From UKL13-2 sp038236905 (GTDB lineage Bacteria > Pseudomonadota > Gammaproteobacteria > Burkholderiales > Usitatibacteraceae): a stretch of DNA of 16,588 nucleotides. Below the pieces are notes generated by a model, which saw only the letters and a list, made by a program, of their open reading frames with translations, was not told the origin of the DNA and made no database searches. The DNA lies in the NCBI GenBank assembly GCA_038236905.1, contig JBBRZG010000086.1, positions 1 through 16,588 of the forward strand. Direction: 5' to 3'. The stretch's first letter is position 1. Each line of letters opens with the position of its first letter. The translations under genes and the position numbers were made by a program. Positions 1 through 6,607 of the stretch are shown piece by piece.

Positions 1-112
1 GGGGTACGCGCAGGCCTCCGCACTTGGCAGACCGGCAGTTGAAAACAGGCGTCTAGCATTCCGGTTAAAATTGGTGCCACTAAATACAAACGCAAGTGCA
101 ACAGCGAGCGCA
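1..112 (+). other. Upstream edge, no assigned gene
   Basis: This stretch precedes the chosen proA start. The proA frame is open back to the left edge but contains only TTG (71) and GTG (74) as possible starts. The other two + frames close at TGA (40-42) and TAG (53-55), so one of them could be the tail of an upstream gene. In many betaproteobacteria holA lies before proA, but the few visible residues do not let me recognise it. Confidence 0.3.
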
Positions 113-1420
113 ATGGCAAACGATTTAACACAACCGAATATCACCAGTAACGACGTCGCAGAAACCATGCGCAAGATTGGCATCGCGGCCAAGTCGGCGG
201 CACGTGAGCTCGCACGTGCTTCTACCGCAAACAAAAACGCAGCACTCATTTGTGCCGCGGATACGTTGGTTAAGCACGTCTCTGCCATCCTCGCGGCTAA
301 TGCCAACGACCTTGCCCGCGCACAACTAACTGGCCACGATCAAGCCTTCATCGATCGCTTGACGCTCACTGAAAAATCCATTCGTACCATGGCTGAGGGT
401 GTCCGAGAGGTGGCGGGCTTGAGCGACCCGGTGGGTGAAATGAGCGATCTCAAATTTCGACCCTCTGGCATCCAAGTCGGAAAAATGCGCGTGCCGTTGG
501 GTGTGATCGGCATGATTTATGAATCGCGTCCCAACGTTACCGCAGACGCCGCCGCGCTTTGTCTGAAGTCTGGTAACGCGTGCATTTTACGCGGCGGCAG
601 TGAGGCGTTTGAGAGTAATTTCGCCATTCATGCCTGCATGGTGGTGGGCTTGCAAGCCGCGGACCTGCCAGTTACAGCGGTGCAACTGGTGCCCACGACA
701 GATCGTGCAGCGGTCACGGCGATGCTGGCGATGAAAGGTGTGATTGATGTAATCATTCCACGCGGCGGGAAAAGTCTGACCGCCAAAATTGCGGATGAGG
801 CCATGGTGCCGGTAATTAAACATCTCGATGGCGTGTGCCATGTCTACATTGACGACAGTGCCGATGTGCAAAAAGCCATTGCGATTGCCGATAATGCGAA
901 GACGCAACGCTATGCGCCTTGCAACACCATGGAAACCTTATTGGTTGCCCAAAATATTGCACCGAACGTGTTGCCCCAGATCGCAAAAATTTACCAAGCC
1001 AAGCAAGTTGAAATGCGCGTATGCCCTGAGAGCCGCGCCCTGCTTGCCTCTCAAGGTATCTTCTCGGTGACTAATGCAGCCGAAGACGACTGGTTTGAAG
1101 AATATTCAGCAGCAATCGTCGCAATTAAAATTGTTGCCGATTTAGATGGAGCGATGACTCATATTGCAAAATACGGCTCGCAGCATACTGATGCAATCGT
1201 CACTGACAACTATTCCCACGCCATGCGTTTTCTTCGTGAGGTTGATTCGGCATCGGTAATCGTAAATGCGTCGACACGATTTGCTGATGGGTTTGAATAT
1301 GGCCTTGGAGCCGAAATCGGCATTTCTACCGACAAGCTGCATGCGCGTGGTCCGGTGGGACTTGAAGGCCTCACATCGCAAAAATGGGTGGTGTTTGGTG
1401 ATGGGCAGATTCGCGTTTGA
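113..1420 (+). CDS. proA: Glutamate-5-semialdehyde dehydrogenase (gamma-glutamyl phosphate reductase)
   Basis: ProA reduces gamma-glutamyl phosphate to glutamate-5-semialdehyde with NADPH, the second step of proline synthesis in the cytoplasm. The family signatures are clear: the VPLGVIGMIYESRPNVT block, ILRGGSEAF, the IPRGGK loop, KHLDGVCHVYID, the catalytic cysteine in YAPCNTMETLL (Cys codon 920-922), and the C-terminal VNASTRF and LHARGPVGLEGLT motifs. I chose the ATG at 113 (435 aa), close to the usual 415-430 aa. The same frame can begin at TTG 71 or GTG 74, adding 13-14 low-complexity residues, or at ATG 167 just before the conserved region. No strong Shine-Dalgarno decides the start. 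nadD follows after 44 bp on the same strand. The product is certain; the exact start is not. Confidence 0.95.
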   Translation: MANDLTQPNITSNDVAETMRKIGIAAKSAARELARASTANKNAALICAADTLVKHVSAILAANANDLARAQLTGHDQAFIDRLTLTEKSIRTMAEGVREVAGLSDPVGEMSDLKFRPSGIQVGKMRVPLGVIGMIYESRPNVTADAAALCLKSGNACILRGGSEAFESNFAIHACMVVGLQAADLPVTAVQLVPTTDRAAVTAMLAMKGVIDVIIPRGGKSLTAKIADEAMVPVIKHLDGVCHVYIDDSADVQKAIAIADNAKTQRYAPCNTMETLLVAQNIAPNVLPQIAKIYQAKQVEMRVCPESRALLASQGIFSVTNAAEDDWFEEYSAAIVAIKIVADLDGAMTHIAKYGSQHTDAIVTDNYSHAMRFLREVDSASVIVNASTRFADGFEYGLGAEIGISTDKLHARGPVGLEGLTSQKWVVFGDGQIRV

Positions 1421-1464
1421 TATCGCTAACGTGTTGATTTGAACTCATAGGTTCAATCACGATT

Positions 1465-2163
1465 TTGACCTCGACTTCTAACAACCTGCCCCCGATGGTT
1501 TTTTTTGGCGGCACTTTTGATCCGGTGCATTTGGGCCATATGGCTGTCGCGCACGCGGCTTTGACCGAGTTGAAACCTGAGCGCCTGATTGTGCTGCCCG
1601 CCGGCAATCCGTACCAGCGCGGCCGTGCCCCGTTTGCCTCGGCCCGGCATCGCGTCGAGATGCTACGTTTGGCGCTTGAGCTAGATGCAGCAAACGCTAT
1701 AAATACGGTCAACGGAAATGGCAACATCCGCATTGACGAACGCGAATTGAAACGCGAAGGCGCAACCTATACGTTCGATACCCTGACTGAAATTCGCGCA
1801 GAGCTTGGCCTGGCCCGTCCGTTTTTCTGGTTAATCGGTTCAGATGCTTTTGCGAAGCTCGATACCTGGCATCGCTGGCGTGATTTGTTCAAATTAACCA
1901 ATTTTGCGGTTATCATGCGCGCTGGTGTGGATTCTTCACCTGAATGGGGGGCTGAATTTTCAGCTGAAGTTCGATCTCGTGAAACCGCATTAGACCAGCC
2001 AATTCCCAGCACAGGTGTCTGGATAGCGCTTAAAACATCACCGCCACCAATATCCTCCACCGCCGTCCGTGCAGCGCTCGCAAACCGCGAATCGATTCGG
2101 GCCATGGTACCCCCGTCCGTTTGCGACTATATTGATCAGTACCACCTCTATCGCTCGGCGTGA
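1465..2163 (+). CDS. nadD: Nicotinate-nucleotide adenylyltransferase
   Basis: NadD joins nicotinate mononucleotide to AMP from ATP, giving deamido-NAD in the cytoplasmic NAD pathway. The 232-aa product has the nucleotidyltransferase signature GGTFDPVHLGH at residues 15-25 with the HxGH histidines, the GSDAF-KLDTWHRW block at about 125-138, and the family's ISSTAVR motif at 196-202 near the end. The start is uncertain. TTG 1465 gives the length stated; ATG 1495 would begin only four residues before the GG of the motif and is also reasonable. Neither has a clear ribosome site. Its place between proA and rsfS matches a common betaproteobacterial arrangement and suggests co-transcription, although the 82-bp gap to rsfS could hold another promoter. 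Confidence 0.95.
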   Translation: MTSTSNNLPPMVFFGGTFDPVHLGHMAVAHAALTELKPERLIVLPAGNPYQRGRAPFASARHRVEMLRLALELDAANAINTVNGNGNIRIDERELKREGATYTFDTLTEIRAELGLARPFFWLIGSDAFAKLDTWHRWRDLFKLTNFAVIMRAGVDSSPEWGAEFSAEVRSRETALDQPIPSTGVWIALKTSPPPISSTAVRAALANRESIRAMVPPSVCDYIDQYHLYRSA

Positions 2164-2245
2164 TGGCTAAACAAATTGATCAACACATTACCAAACACAC
2201 CACCGAACACACCCGGTCAAACATATTTTCAAAGGCTCCACCAAG

Positions 2246-2917
2246 ATGGCTAAAAAAACCTTAACCGACGTCGTCATTGATGCGCTTGAAGACATAAAAG
2301 CGCGCGATATCCAGCTCGTCAACGTGATGAAACTCACCTCCGTTTTCGACTACATTGCCATTGCCAGTGGCGACTCAACCCGCCAGACGAAAGCGTTAGC
2401 AAATAATGTCATCGAAAAAGTCAAAGAGGCGGGCTACGACATTATCGGCAGCGAAGGCGAAGGCAGCGGCGAATGGGTGCTGGTTGACTGCGGCGATATC
2501 GTGGTGCATATCATGCAGCCCGCCGTGCGTGAATACTACAAACTCGAAGAGTTATGGCAGGAGGGCAAGCTGGAATATCCAAAACCCAAACGCGAAGTGA
2601 AGCCAAAGGTTGAAGAAGTTGTAGCGCCCGTAAAAGCCAAAAAACCCGCTGCTAAAAAGCCTGCGGCGAAAAAACCAAGTGCTAAAAAACCTGCTGCTAA
2701 AAAACCAAGCGCTAAAACCAGAACCACAAAAAAGCCAGTCACTGCAAAAGCCACGGCTAAAAAACCGACAGCCAAAGCCCCAACGGCTAAAACGCCTGTC
2801 GCAAAAAAGCCTACGACCAAAAAACCAACCGCAAAAAAACCTGCAGCTAAAAAGCCGGCCGCCGCAAAGCCCGCAGTAAAAAAACCCAATGTAAAAAAGT
2901 CGAAAGACGCAGCCTAA
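2246..2917 (+). CDS. rsfS: Ribosomal silencing factor RsfS with long Lys/Pro/Ala repeat tail
   Basis: RsfS binds ribosomal protein uL14 on the large subunit and blocks subunit joining when translation must be lowered. Residues 1-112 form the whole conserved domain: SGDSTRQ at 41-47, EGEGSGEWVLVDCGDIVVHIM at about 70-90, and REYYKLEELW at 95-104. The family is normally 105-130 aa; this protein is 223 aa. The excess is a basic tail. From residue 131 to 220 it can be written as 18 consecutive pentapeptides, consensus [A/T]-K-K-P-[A/T/S], in perfect register. Such tails resemble histone H1-like and AlgP-type sequences and would be disordered and nucleic-acid binding (inference). The frame continues without a break from the domain, so the tail belongs to the gene. 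The usual partner rlmH does not follow. Confidence 0.93.
   Translation: MAKKTLTDVVIDALEDIKARDIQLVNVMKLTSVFDYIAIASGDSTRQTKALANNVIEKVKEAGYDIIGSEGEGSGEWVLVDCGDIVVHIMQPAVREYYKLEELWQEGKLEYPKPKREVKPKVEEVVAPVKAKKPAAKKPAAKKPSAKKPAAKKPSAKTRTTKKPVTAKATAKKPTAKAPTAKTPVAKKPTTKKPTAKKPAAKKPAAAKPAVKKPNVKKSKDAA
2636..2905 (+). repeat. 18-unit, 15-bp degenerate coding minisatellite
   Basis: This 270-bp run inside rsfS is 18 units of 15 bp, each coding a pentapeptide such as AKKPA, AKKPS, TKKPT or VKKPN. Units with AAAAAACCTGCTGCT-like sequence are close to identical in the first third and at the end, and diverged in the middle (AKTRT, TAKAT, AKAPT, AKTPV). The repeat length is a multiple of three, so unit gain or loss would keep the frame. 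Confidence 0.85.
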
Positions 2918-2974
2918 ACAACTAGTGTTTTTATATTGTTTGTTGGCGGACTAAAAACGAAACCCTAGTATCGG

Positions 2975-3010
2975 CGGGCGCTTTCAAGCAACAATTGCCT
3001 GTGAAGCCCG
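2975..3010. terminator. Possible imperfect hairpin between convergent rsfS and btuB
   Basis: A bulged stem can be drawn: CGGG (2975-2978) with CCCG (3007-3010), CTT with AAG, and an inner GCAA-CAA-TTGC hairpin. It lies between two convergent genes, where a shared terminator would be expected. No clean T-run follows on either strand; on the - strand only the loose GTTTCGTTTTTAG lies beyond it. This is a weak call. Confidence 0.25.
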
Positions 3011-3041
3011 TCGATGCTAGAGTTTATTTATCTAAATATCT

Positions 3042-4901
3042 TTAGAACGCAACAGCCTTCACGTTGAAAAATACGTTGCGGCCCGGTGTGTTGTATCCCC
3101 GCGCGAGCTCATAATTTCGACCCGTCAAGTTTTGCCCGCTCAATTCCACCGTCCATGTTTTATCGATGCGATAGCGCACGCTTCCGCCGAGCAAAGTGTA
3201 GCCCGGCAGCTTTGAGCTGACGGCTTCAGACCCGGAATCAAATCGTTTGCCGTTGCCACTGATATCCACCGCGAAATCGAATTGATTCAACGTTTTCGAT
3301 ACTGAAATCGAGCCAAACTGTTTGGCGCGCGAACGAAGCTGTTTGCCGGTATCACCATCTTCAGGCCGCTGCGCAGTCACGGCACCTCGCCAGTTAAATC
3401 CCGCCCATGCAAAATCTGTCGAAAGTTCCAAGCCTTTGATATGTGCGCGACGTATGTTCTGGGGCGTATTGGTTGCGAAATCAAAGGCAATCAAATCATC
3501 AATCTGGTTATCAAAAATCGCGAGATTCAAACGATATTCTGGTTTGGTTAGGCGCCAGCCGTATTCAACGCTTCTTGATTTTTCAGGGCGCAACAATGGA
3601 TTGCTGAAGCCCGGATAGTAAAGATCGTTGAATGAGGGTGCGCGGAATGCTTCACCATAACTCGCATAAACCAACTCGTCGGCTTGAAGCTGAATGCCGT
3701 ATGAAAACGAGCCCGTGGTGCGGCCGCCGAATTGATCTTCCCGGTCACGCCTGACGCTGGCGCTTAATCGTTGCTGATCAATGGTTTCGTTTACGCTGAT
3801 AAAAAATGATTGCGTATTTCGTTTATTTTTATCGTATTCGGTGGTGCTGGCGACGCGCTGCCCAAGCCATTCATAGCCCAGCAACCATGCGCCGACGGGC
3901 GTTGCGAATTGATTCTGCCAAGCCAACTGGTTTTGTGTGGTTTTGAAGCGGTCGGGAAAGCTCGATGAAATGATAATGTTATCGCTAGTCTGGCCGAGGC
4001 GCAGAGTGGATTTCCAAAAGCTGGCGAAATTGTTTTCAGACGCAAGTTGCAAGCCGGATAACGTTTGCTTATTCGATGGATCACCCGTCGGGCCGTCGTC
4101 AAACTTGGTGTGTCCTACCGATTGCCATGCACTCAACGACAACACTTCTCCCTGCCATAACGTATGCGCCACCTTCAGTAGCAGATTTGTATTGTCATAG
4201 GGATCGCGGTCGGGGTTATAGGTAAAAGAACCCGCATTGACATTGCTTGCCGAACGGGCCGCAACTTCGCGATAACCGGCGTTCAGGGTGAGGGAGGTAT
4301 TGCCCTCAATAGTTGAGAAACCGGTGTTGAATGCCAAGGTTGAGTTTGAGCCAACGCCAAGCGCAGCAGTCAATCGCGGCTTGCTGGCACCGCGCGTAAA
4401 AATCTGCACCACGCCACCAATCGCATCCGACCCGTAGAGCCCGGACATTGGGCCTTTGACCACTTCGATACGTTCAATCAAATCAAGCGCAATATTTTCG
4501 AATGCAGCACCACCTGCCGTTGCCGAGCTAAGACGCAGCCCGTCGACCAACACCAGCGTTTGCTGCGCGCTGGCGCCGCGAATGAACACGCCCGAAGGCT
4601 GCCCTGCGCCGCCCGTGGAGCGAATTTCAACGCCTGCCGCACGCTGTAGCAGTTCAACCAGCGTGGATGAACCGGCTGCCTCAATATCGCGCCGCGTAAT
4701 GACGGTGGTTTGCGCCAGCGTGGCATCTTCTGCCAGCGGCATACGAATTGCCGTCACCAACACGTTTGGAAGTGCCGCGTCGGGCCTAGGATTTTGCGCT
4801 TGCGCGTGCAGTACAGATGAAAAAGCTAATAACGGTAATCCCGCGATGGCTAACGCCGCCGCAGATAACCTCGGTTTGGAACTTATATATTTGGGTTTCA
4901 T
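3042..4901 (-). CDS. btuB: TonB-dependent outer-membrane vitamin B12 receptor
   Basis: The product probably carries cobalamin across the outer membrane, driven by TonB-ExbBD. The 619-aa protein starts with a signal peptide (basic residues, hydrophobic stretch at about 13-31, likely cut near HAQA at 32-35). A TonB box-like segment, PNVLVTAI, follows at 45-52. The plug domain is typical: GVFIRGASAQQTLVLVDG at 104-121 and IERIEVVKGPMSGLYGSDAIGG at about 142-163. The remainder has the alternating pattern of a 22-strand barrel and ends in phenylalanine, as outer-membrane barrels do. Length and layout match BtuB (about 600 aa). Specificity for B12 rests mainly on the cobalamin riboswitch in its leader. 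No btuC, btuD or btuF lies next to it. The start lacks a good ribosome site, but the signal peptide supports it. Confidence 0.88.
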   Translation of the reverse strand: MKPKYISSKPRLSAAALAIAGLPLLAFSSVLHAQAQNPRPDAALPNVLVTAIRMPLAEDATLAQTTVITRRDIEAAGSSTLVELLQRAAGVEIRSTGGAGQPSGVFIRGASAQQTLVLVDGLRLSSATAGGAAFENIALDLIERIEVVKGPMSGLYGSDAIGGVVQIFTRGASKPRLTAALGVGSNSTLAFNTGFSTIEGNTSLTLNAGYREVAARSASNVNAGSFTYNPDRDPYDNTNLLLKVAHTLWQGEVLSLSAWQSVGHTKFDDGPTGDPSNKQTLSGLQLASENNFASFWKSTLRLGQTSDNIIISSSFPDRFKTTQNQLAWQNQFATPVGAWLLGYEWLGQRVASTTEYDKNKRNTQSFFISVNETIDQQRLSASVRRDREDQFGGRTTGSFSYGIQLQADELVYASYGEAFRAPSFNDLYYPGFSNPLLRPEKSRSVEYGWRLTKPEYRLNLAIFDNQIDDLIAFDFATNTPQNIRRAHIKGLELSTDFAWAGFNWRGAVTAQRPEDGDTGKQLRSRAKQFGSISVSKTLNQFDFAVDISGNGKRFDSGSEAVSSKLPGYTLLGGSVRYRIDKTWTVELSGQNLTGRNYELARGYNTPGRNVFFNVKAVAF

Positions 4902-4918
4902 GAGAAGTTTTCAGTGAA

Positions 4919-4942
4919 GCGGCGAGCGTCCCCGCAAGCCGC
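4919..4942 (-). promoter_or_regulatory. Small leader hairpin just before the btuB start
   Basis: GCGGC (4919-4923) can pair with GCCGC (4938-4942) in the btuB leader, ending 17 nt before the start codon. It could take part in control of translation initiation by the riboswitch, but the stem is only five pairs. Confidence 0.25.
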
Positions 4943-4990
4943 GTAATAGTTCATGCTGCGGCAAATATTAAGCTGGCCTCAGCACACCGG

Positions 4991-5031
4991 CGCAACATTG
5001 GCCAACCAAAAATCATGTGGCCGATGTTGCG
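4991..5031 (-). promoter_or_regulatory. Hairpin in the btuB riboswitch expression platform
   Basis: CGCAACATTGGCCA (4991-5004) pairs with TGGCCGATGTTGCG (5018-5031): 14 positions with a single T/G mismatch in the + strand spelling (A-C in the RNA), around a 13-nt loop. It begins 7 nt after the B12 box. It has no U-run behind it, so it is unlikely to be a plain intrinsic terminator. It may be the loop partner (P13) of the aptamer kissing contact or a switching stem. Confidence 0.6.
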
Positions 5032-5032
5032 G

Positions 5033-5245
5033 CGAAAGGCCGGTATCCGGACTGATGGGTTGATAGCAAACTTGTTATCATTTCGATTCCCTTCCCAGAC
5101 AAACGTGCCGTCCAGTGGTGCTGAATCGAAACATCCCAATCACCGTTGCGGGGGCAGTGCGTGGTTTTCTTGCCCAGACTGGGCTCAAGCACACGCTTCC
5201 CGTTTAACTTTGCCACTTATTACAAATGACGAAGCACCTATCGCG
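5033..5245 (-). ncRNA. Cobalamin (AdoCbl) riboswitch upstream of btuB
   Basis: Read on the - strand, the leader has the parts of the cobalamin aptamer in order. GGTGC near the 5' end (about 5239) comes first, then TTAAACGGGAAGCGTG, then the hallmark CTGCCCCCGCAACGGTGA (about 5134-5151). A variable P6-P12 region follows, and then the B12 box AGTCCGGATACCGGCC at 5038-5053. The P5 arm is longer than usual, closed by GCGTG/CACGC with an extra GCCCA-GTC-TGGGC tip. In known examples B12 binding lowers expression of the downstream gene. The 5' and 3' ends are approximate. Confidence 0.9.
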
Positions 5246-5251
5246 CTGAAC

Positions 5252-5287
5252 ATTCTACACGAGCAGGTCGTTGATCGCCGACACTGA
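5252..5287 (-). promoter_or_regulatory. Candidate promoter for the riboswitch-btuB transcript
   Basis: The - strand carries TGTAGAAT, a good -10 hexamer TAGAAT (complement of 5252-5257) with a TG just before it. Transcription would begin near 5245, right at the start of the aptamer. No good -35 is seen 17 bp upstream, so it may rely on the extended -10. Confidence 0.4.
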
Positions 5288-5502
5288 GAGGCTGAGCGCG
5301 CCGCATGTTAATGTCATCTCGTTGTCAGTGAGCCCACAGAGCGTTGTTGCACGACACATGCGCAGCCCCGCATTATTTGCCTTACTGTAGCTCTGGGGTG
5401 GTTTGAAGGTTATCCCGTCAGGCATTGTAAAGATGTGAAAAAACTTTCACATTGTGCCCTTACTAATTGACTTTACACGTCTTTTTCCGCTACATTGGCC
5501 AA
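5288..5502. promoter_or_regulatory. Divergent btuB / zap intergenic region with inverted repeat and promoter
   Basis: No gene is seen here. ATGTGAAA (5433-5440) and TTTCACAT (5445-5452) form a perfect 8-bp inverted repeat with a 4-nt spacer. Outside it, TGTAAAG (5426-5432) and CTTTACA (5471-5477) form another complementary pair. Next come TTGACT (5467-5472) and TACATT (5491-5496), 18 bp apart, a plausible sigma-70 promoter for the ZapB-like gene. Its start point would fall at about 5503, on the ATG itself. The inverted repeat may be an operator; no family can be named. Confidence 0.45.
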
Positions 5503-5712
5503 ATGGAAGCCGATATTTCTCGTTTTGAAGAAAAGCTGAATAACTTCGTCACTTTGTTCCATCGCCTGCGCGCGGAGAACAATGAATTGCGCCAAACCGT
5601 GGCAATGAAATCTGACGAAGTAAAGCGCCTTTCTGAAAAACTCGACCAAACCAAAACTCGTGTAGAAGCGCTGATTGCGCAGATGCCAGAGGCGGAAAGT
5701 CCACGTCCATGA
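5503..5712 (+). CDS. Small ZapB-like coiled-coil protein (TIGR02449-type)
   Basis: The 69-aa product, MEADISRFEEKLNNFV and onward, is almost wholly one coiled coil: leucine and hydrophobic positions recur in heptads (LNNFVTLFHRLRAENNELR, then VKRLSEKLDQTKTRVEALI) up to a short polar tail. Short proteins of this kind directly before zapA are known in beta- and gammaproteobacteria and resemble ZapB, which links ZapA to the division ring; that role is inferred here. The frame could start earlier at TTG 5467, but the protein family begins at the ATG chosen. There is no ribosome site before this ATG and a promoter ends 6 bp before it, so the message may be leaderless. Its stop overlaps the first of two mini reading frames that lead to zapA. 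Confidence 0.8.
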   Translation: MEADISRFEEKLNNFVTLFHRLRAENNELRQTVAMKSDEVKRLSEKLDQTKTRVEALIAQMPEAESPRP

Positions 5713-5740
5713 GCCTGAACGTATGAGCGCAAATTTGTGA
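5709..5740 (+). other. Chain of two 5-codon reading frames linking the ZapB-like gene to zapA
   Basis: The stop of the ZapB-like gene (TGA 5710-5712) overlaps an ATG at 5709. That frame is ATG AGC CTG AAC GTA TGA. Its stop overlaps an ATG at 5723, which reads ATG AGC GCA AAT TTG TGA. That stop overlaps the GTG at 5737, the start of zapA. The three starts are each 14 bp apart, and each overlaps the previous stop by four bases. This would let one ribosome stop and restart stepwise. It may also be chance or a decayed 14-bp repeat. Confidence 0.5.
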
Positions 5741-6153
5741 GTACATCGCGCGAACCTAAAGACGCCAAGGCCACCTCGGGCGCAGCAAAAGGCACCACGA
5801 TCAACGTGATGGGACGTGAGTTCAGGGTGGCCGCACCGCAGGGTGAAGAGCGCCAGCTTCTTGCCTCGGTTGAATTGCTTAATAAAAAAATGAAAGAGCT
5901 TCGCGACAGCGGAAAGGTCATCGGCAACGAGCGCATCGCCATCATGGCAGCGCTCAACATTGCCCACGACTATTTGCAGTTGCTGGTTTCGGGTGGCGCG
6001 CCTGGCGTTACCGATCGCGCAACGAATAGCGGCTCGATAAGTTCTCAAAAAAATCCAAATAATTCCGTTGACGCAGAGTTCGTCCGGCGTAGAATGGAAT
6101 CACTGGAAAACGTCATTGAGAAAGCTATTTCGGATCAAGAAAAGCTTTTTTAA
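5737..6153 (+). CDS. zapA: Cell division protein ZapA
   Basis: ZapA binds and cross-links FtsZ filaments at the division site. The 138-aa product has the family core: INVMGREFRVAAPQGEERQLLASVELLNKKM (about residues 22-52), then the long-helix start VIGNERIAIMAALNIAHDYLQL, and a C-terminal helix ending in EKAISDQEKLF. Typical ZapA is about 100-110 aa. The extra length is a 20-residue Lys/Ala-rich N-terminus and a Ser/Asn-rich insertion (about 98-113) before the last helix. The GTG start at 5737 overlaps the stop of the mini frame before it. A later ATG at 5811 lies inside the conserved strand and is too late. 6S RNA follows directly, the order found in many proteobacteria. Confidence 0.92.
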   Translation: MSTSREPKDAKATSGAAKGTTINVMGREFRVAAPQGEERQLLASVELLNKKMKELRDSGKVIGNERIAIMAALNIAHDYLQLLVSGGAPGVTDRATNSGSISSQKNPNNSVDAEFVRRRMESLENVIEKAISDQEKLF

Positions 6154-6208
6154 ATCGCGGTTTCCGCTGATAAACAAGCAGGCAGACATATTGATTTTTC
6201 GTCTGTGT

Positions 6209-6382
6209 GTTTGAGAGTTCGCTTGGGGTTTACATCCTTTGAACCAATAGACTTTTGTCGATGGATTCTGGCTCAAGCGATGTCTGTGTGAGCGTCCCAC
6301 GCGGACGCACCTAATGGCATCCGGTCGGTTTCCTACTTGAACCCTAGCGTTCAAGCGTGCGGCCCCGAGCGAACCCTCAAAC
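6209..6382 (+). ncRNA. ssrS: 6S RNA
   Basis: 6S RNA mimics an open promoter and holds sigma-70 RNA polymerase in stationary phase. The ends are GTTTGAGAGTTCGCTTGGGG (6209-6228) and CCCCGAGCGAACCCTCAAAC (6363-6382). They pair over 20 positions with one A-C mismatch and one wobble. On the 3' side of the central bubble lies CTTGAAC-CCTAGC-GTTCAAG (6336-6355), matching the known small hairpin of E. coli 6S RNA. The tip is GCGTCC-CACGC-GGACGC (6292-6308). The length of 174 nt and the position right after zapA agree with this. The exact processed ends are inferred from the stem. Confidence 0.92.
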
Positions 6383-6607
6383 ATATTGGATTTATCGTTT
6401 ACCTGGAACTCTGGTCGTTTCCCAACGACGGCGTTATTTGATCTCGCTTCACCGCTGCATTCCCTCTCCTGCATTTCTCCGCGCCCCACTCCGTACCTCC
6501 AATCCGGCAGCGCCATCACCGCGCGATCCTTATCAAAAGTTCGTCGCGCGCAACACGTCATACTGTTGGCATAATCTCCTTTCTCGCTCCTGGAAAGACT
6601 CGCGCTT
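6383..6607 (+). other. Gap between 6S RNA and the EVE gene
   Basis: No gene is supported here; the small open frames lack any recognisable sequence. A short hairpin, GTCGTT-TCCC-AACGAC, sits at 6414-6429 without a T-run. CATAAT (6570-6575) could be a -10 element, but no matching -35 is seen. GGAAAG (6592-6597) is a possible ribosome site for the next gene. Confidence 0.35.

Noticed and set aside
2536..2889. Antisense 117-aa frame of GFFAAGF-like hydrophobic repeats
   Set aside because: It is the mirror of the KKPAA coding repeat in rsfS; the apparent membrane protein is an artefact of the repeated codons.
2636..2905. CRISPR-like or structural DNA repeat
   Set aside because: Units are contiguous 15-mers without spacers and keep the rsfS frame, so they are a coding repeat.
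4456..4917. 153-aa + strand frame opposite btuB
   Set aside because: It lies fully antisense to the signal peptide and plug region of a clear TonB receptor and shows no family-like sequence.
4951..5287. Short frames on both strands in the btuB leader
   Set aside because: The region is explained by the cobalamin riboswitch and its hairpins.
5473..6048. 191-aa - strand frame
   Set aside because: It is antisense to the ZapB-like gene and zapA, both of which have recognisable sequence.
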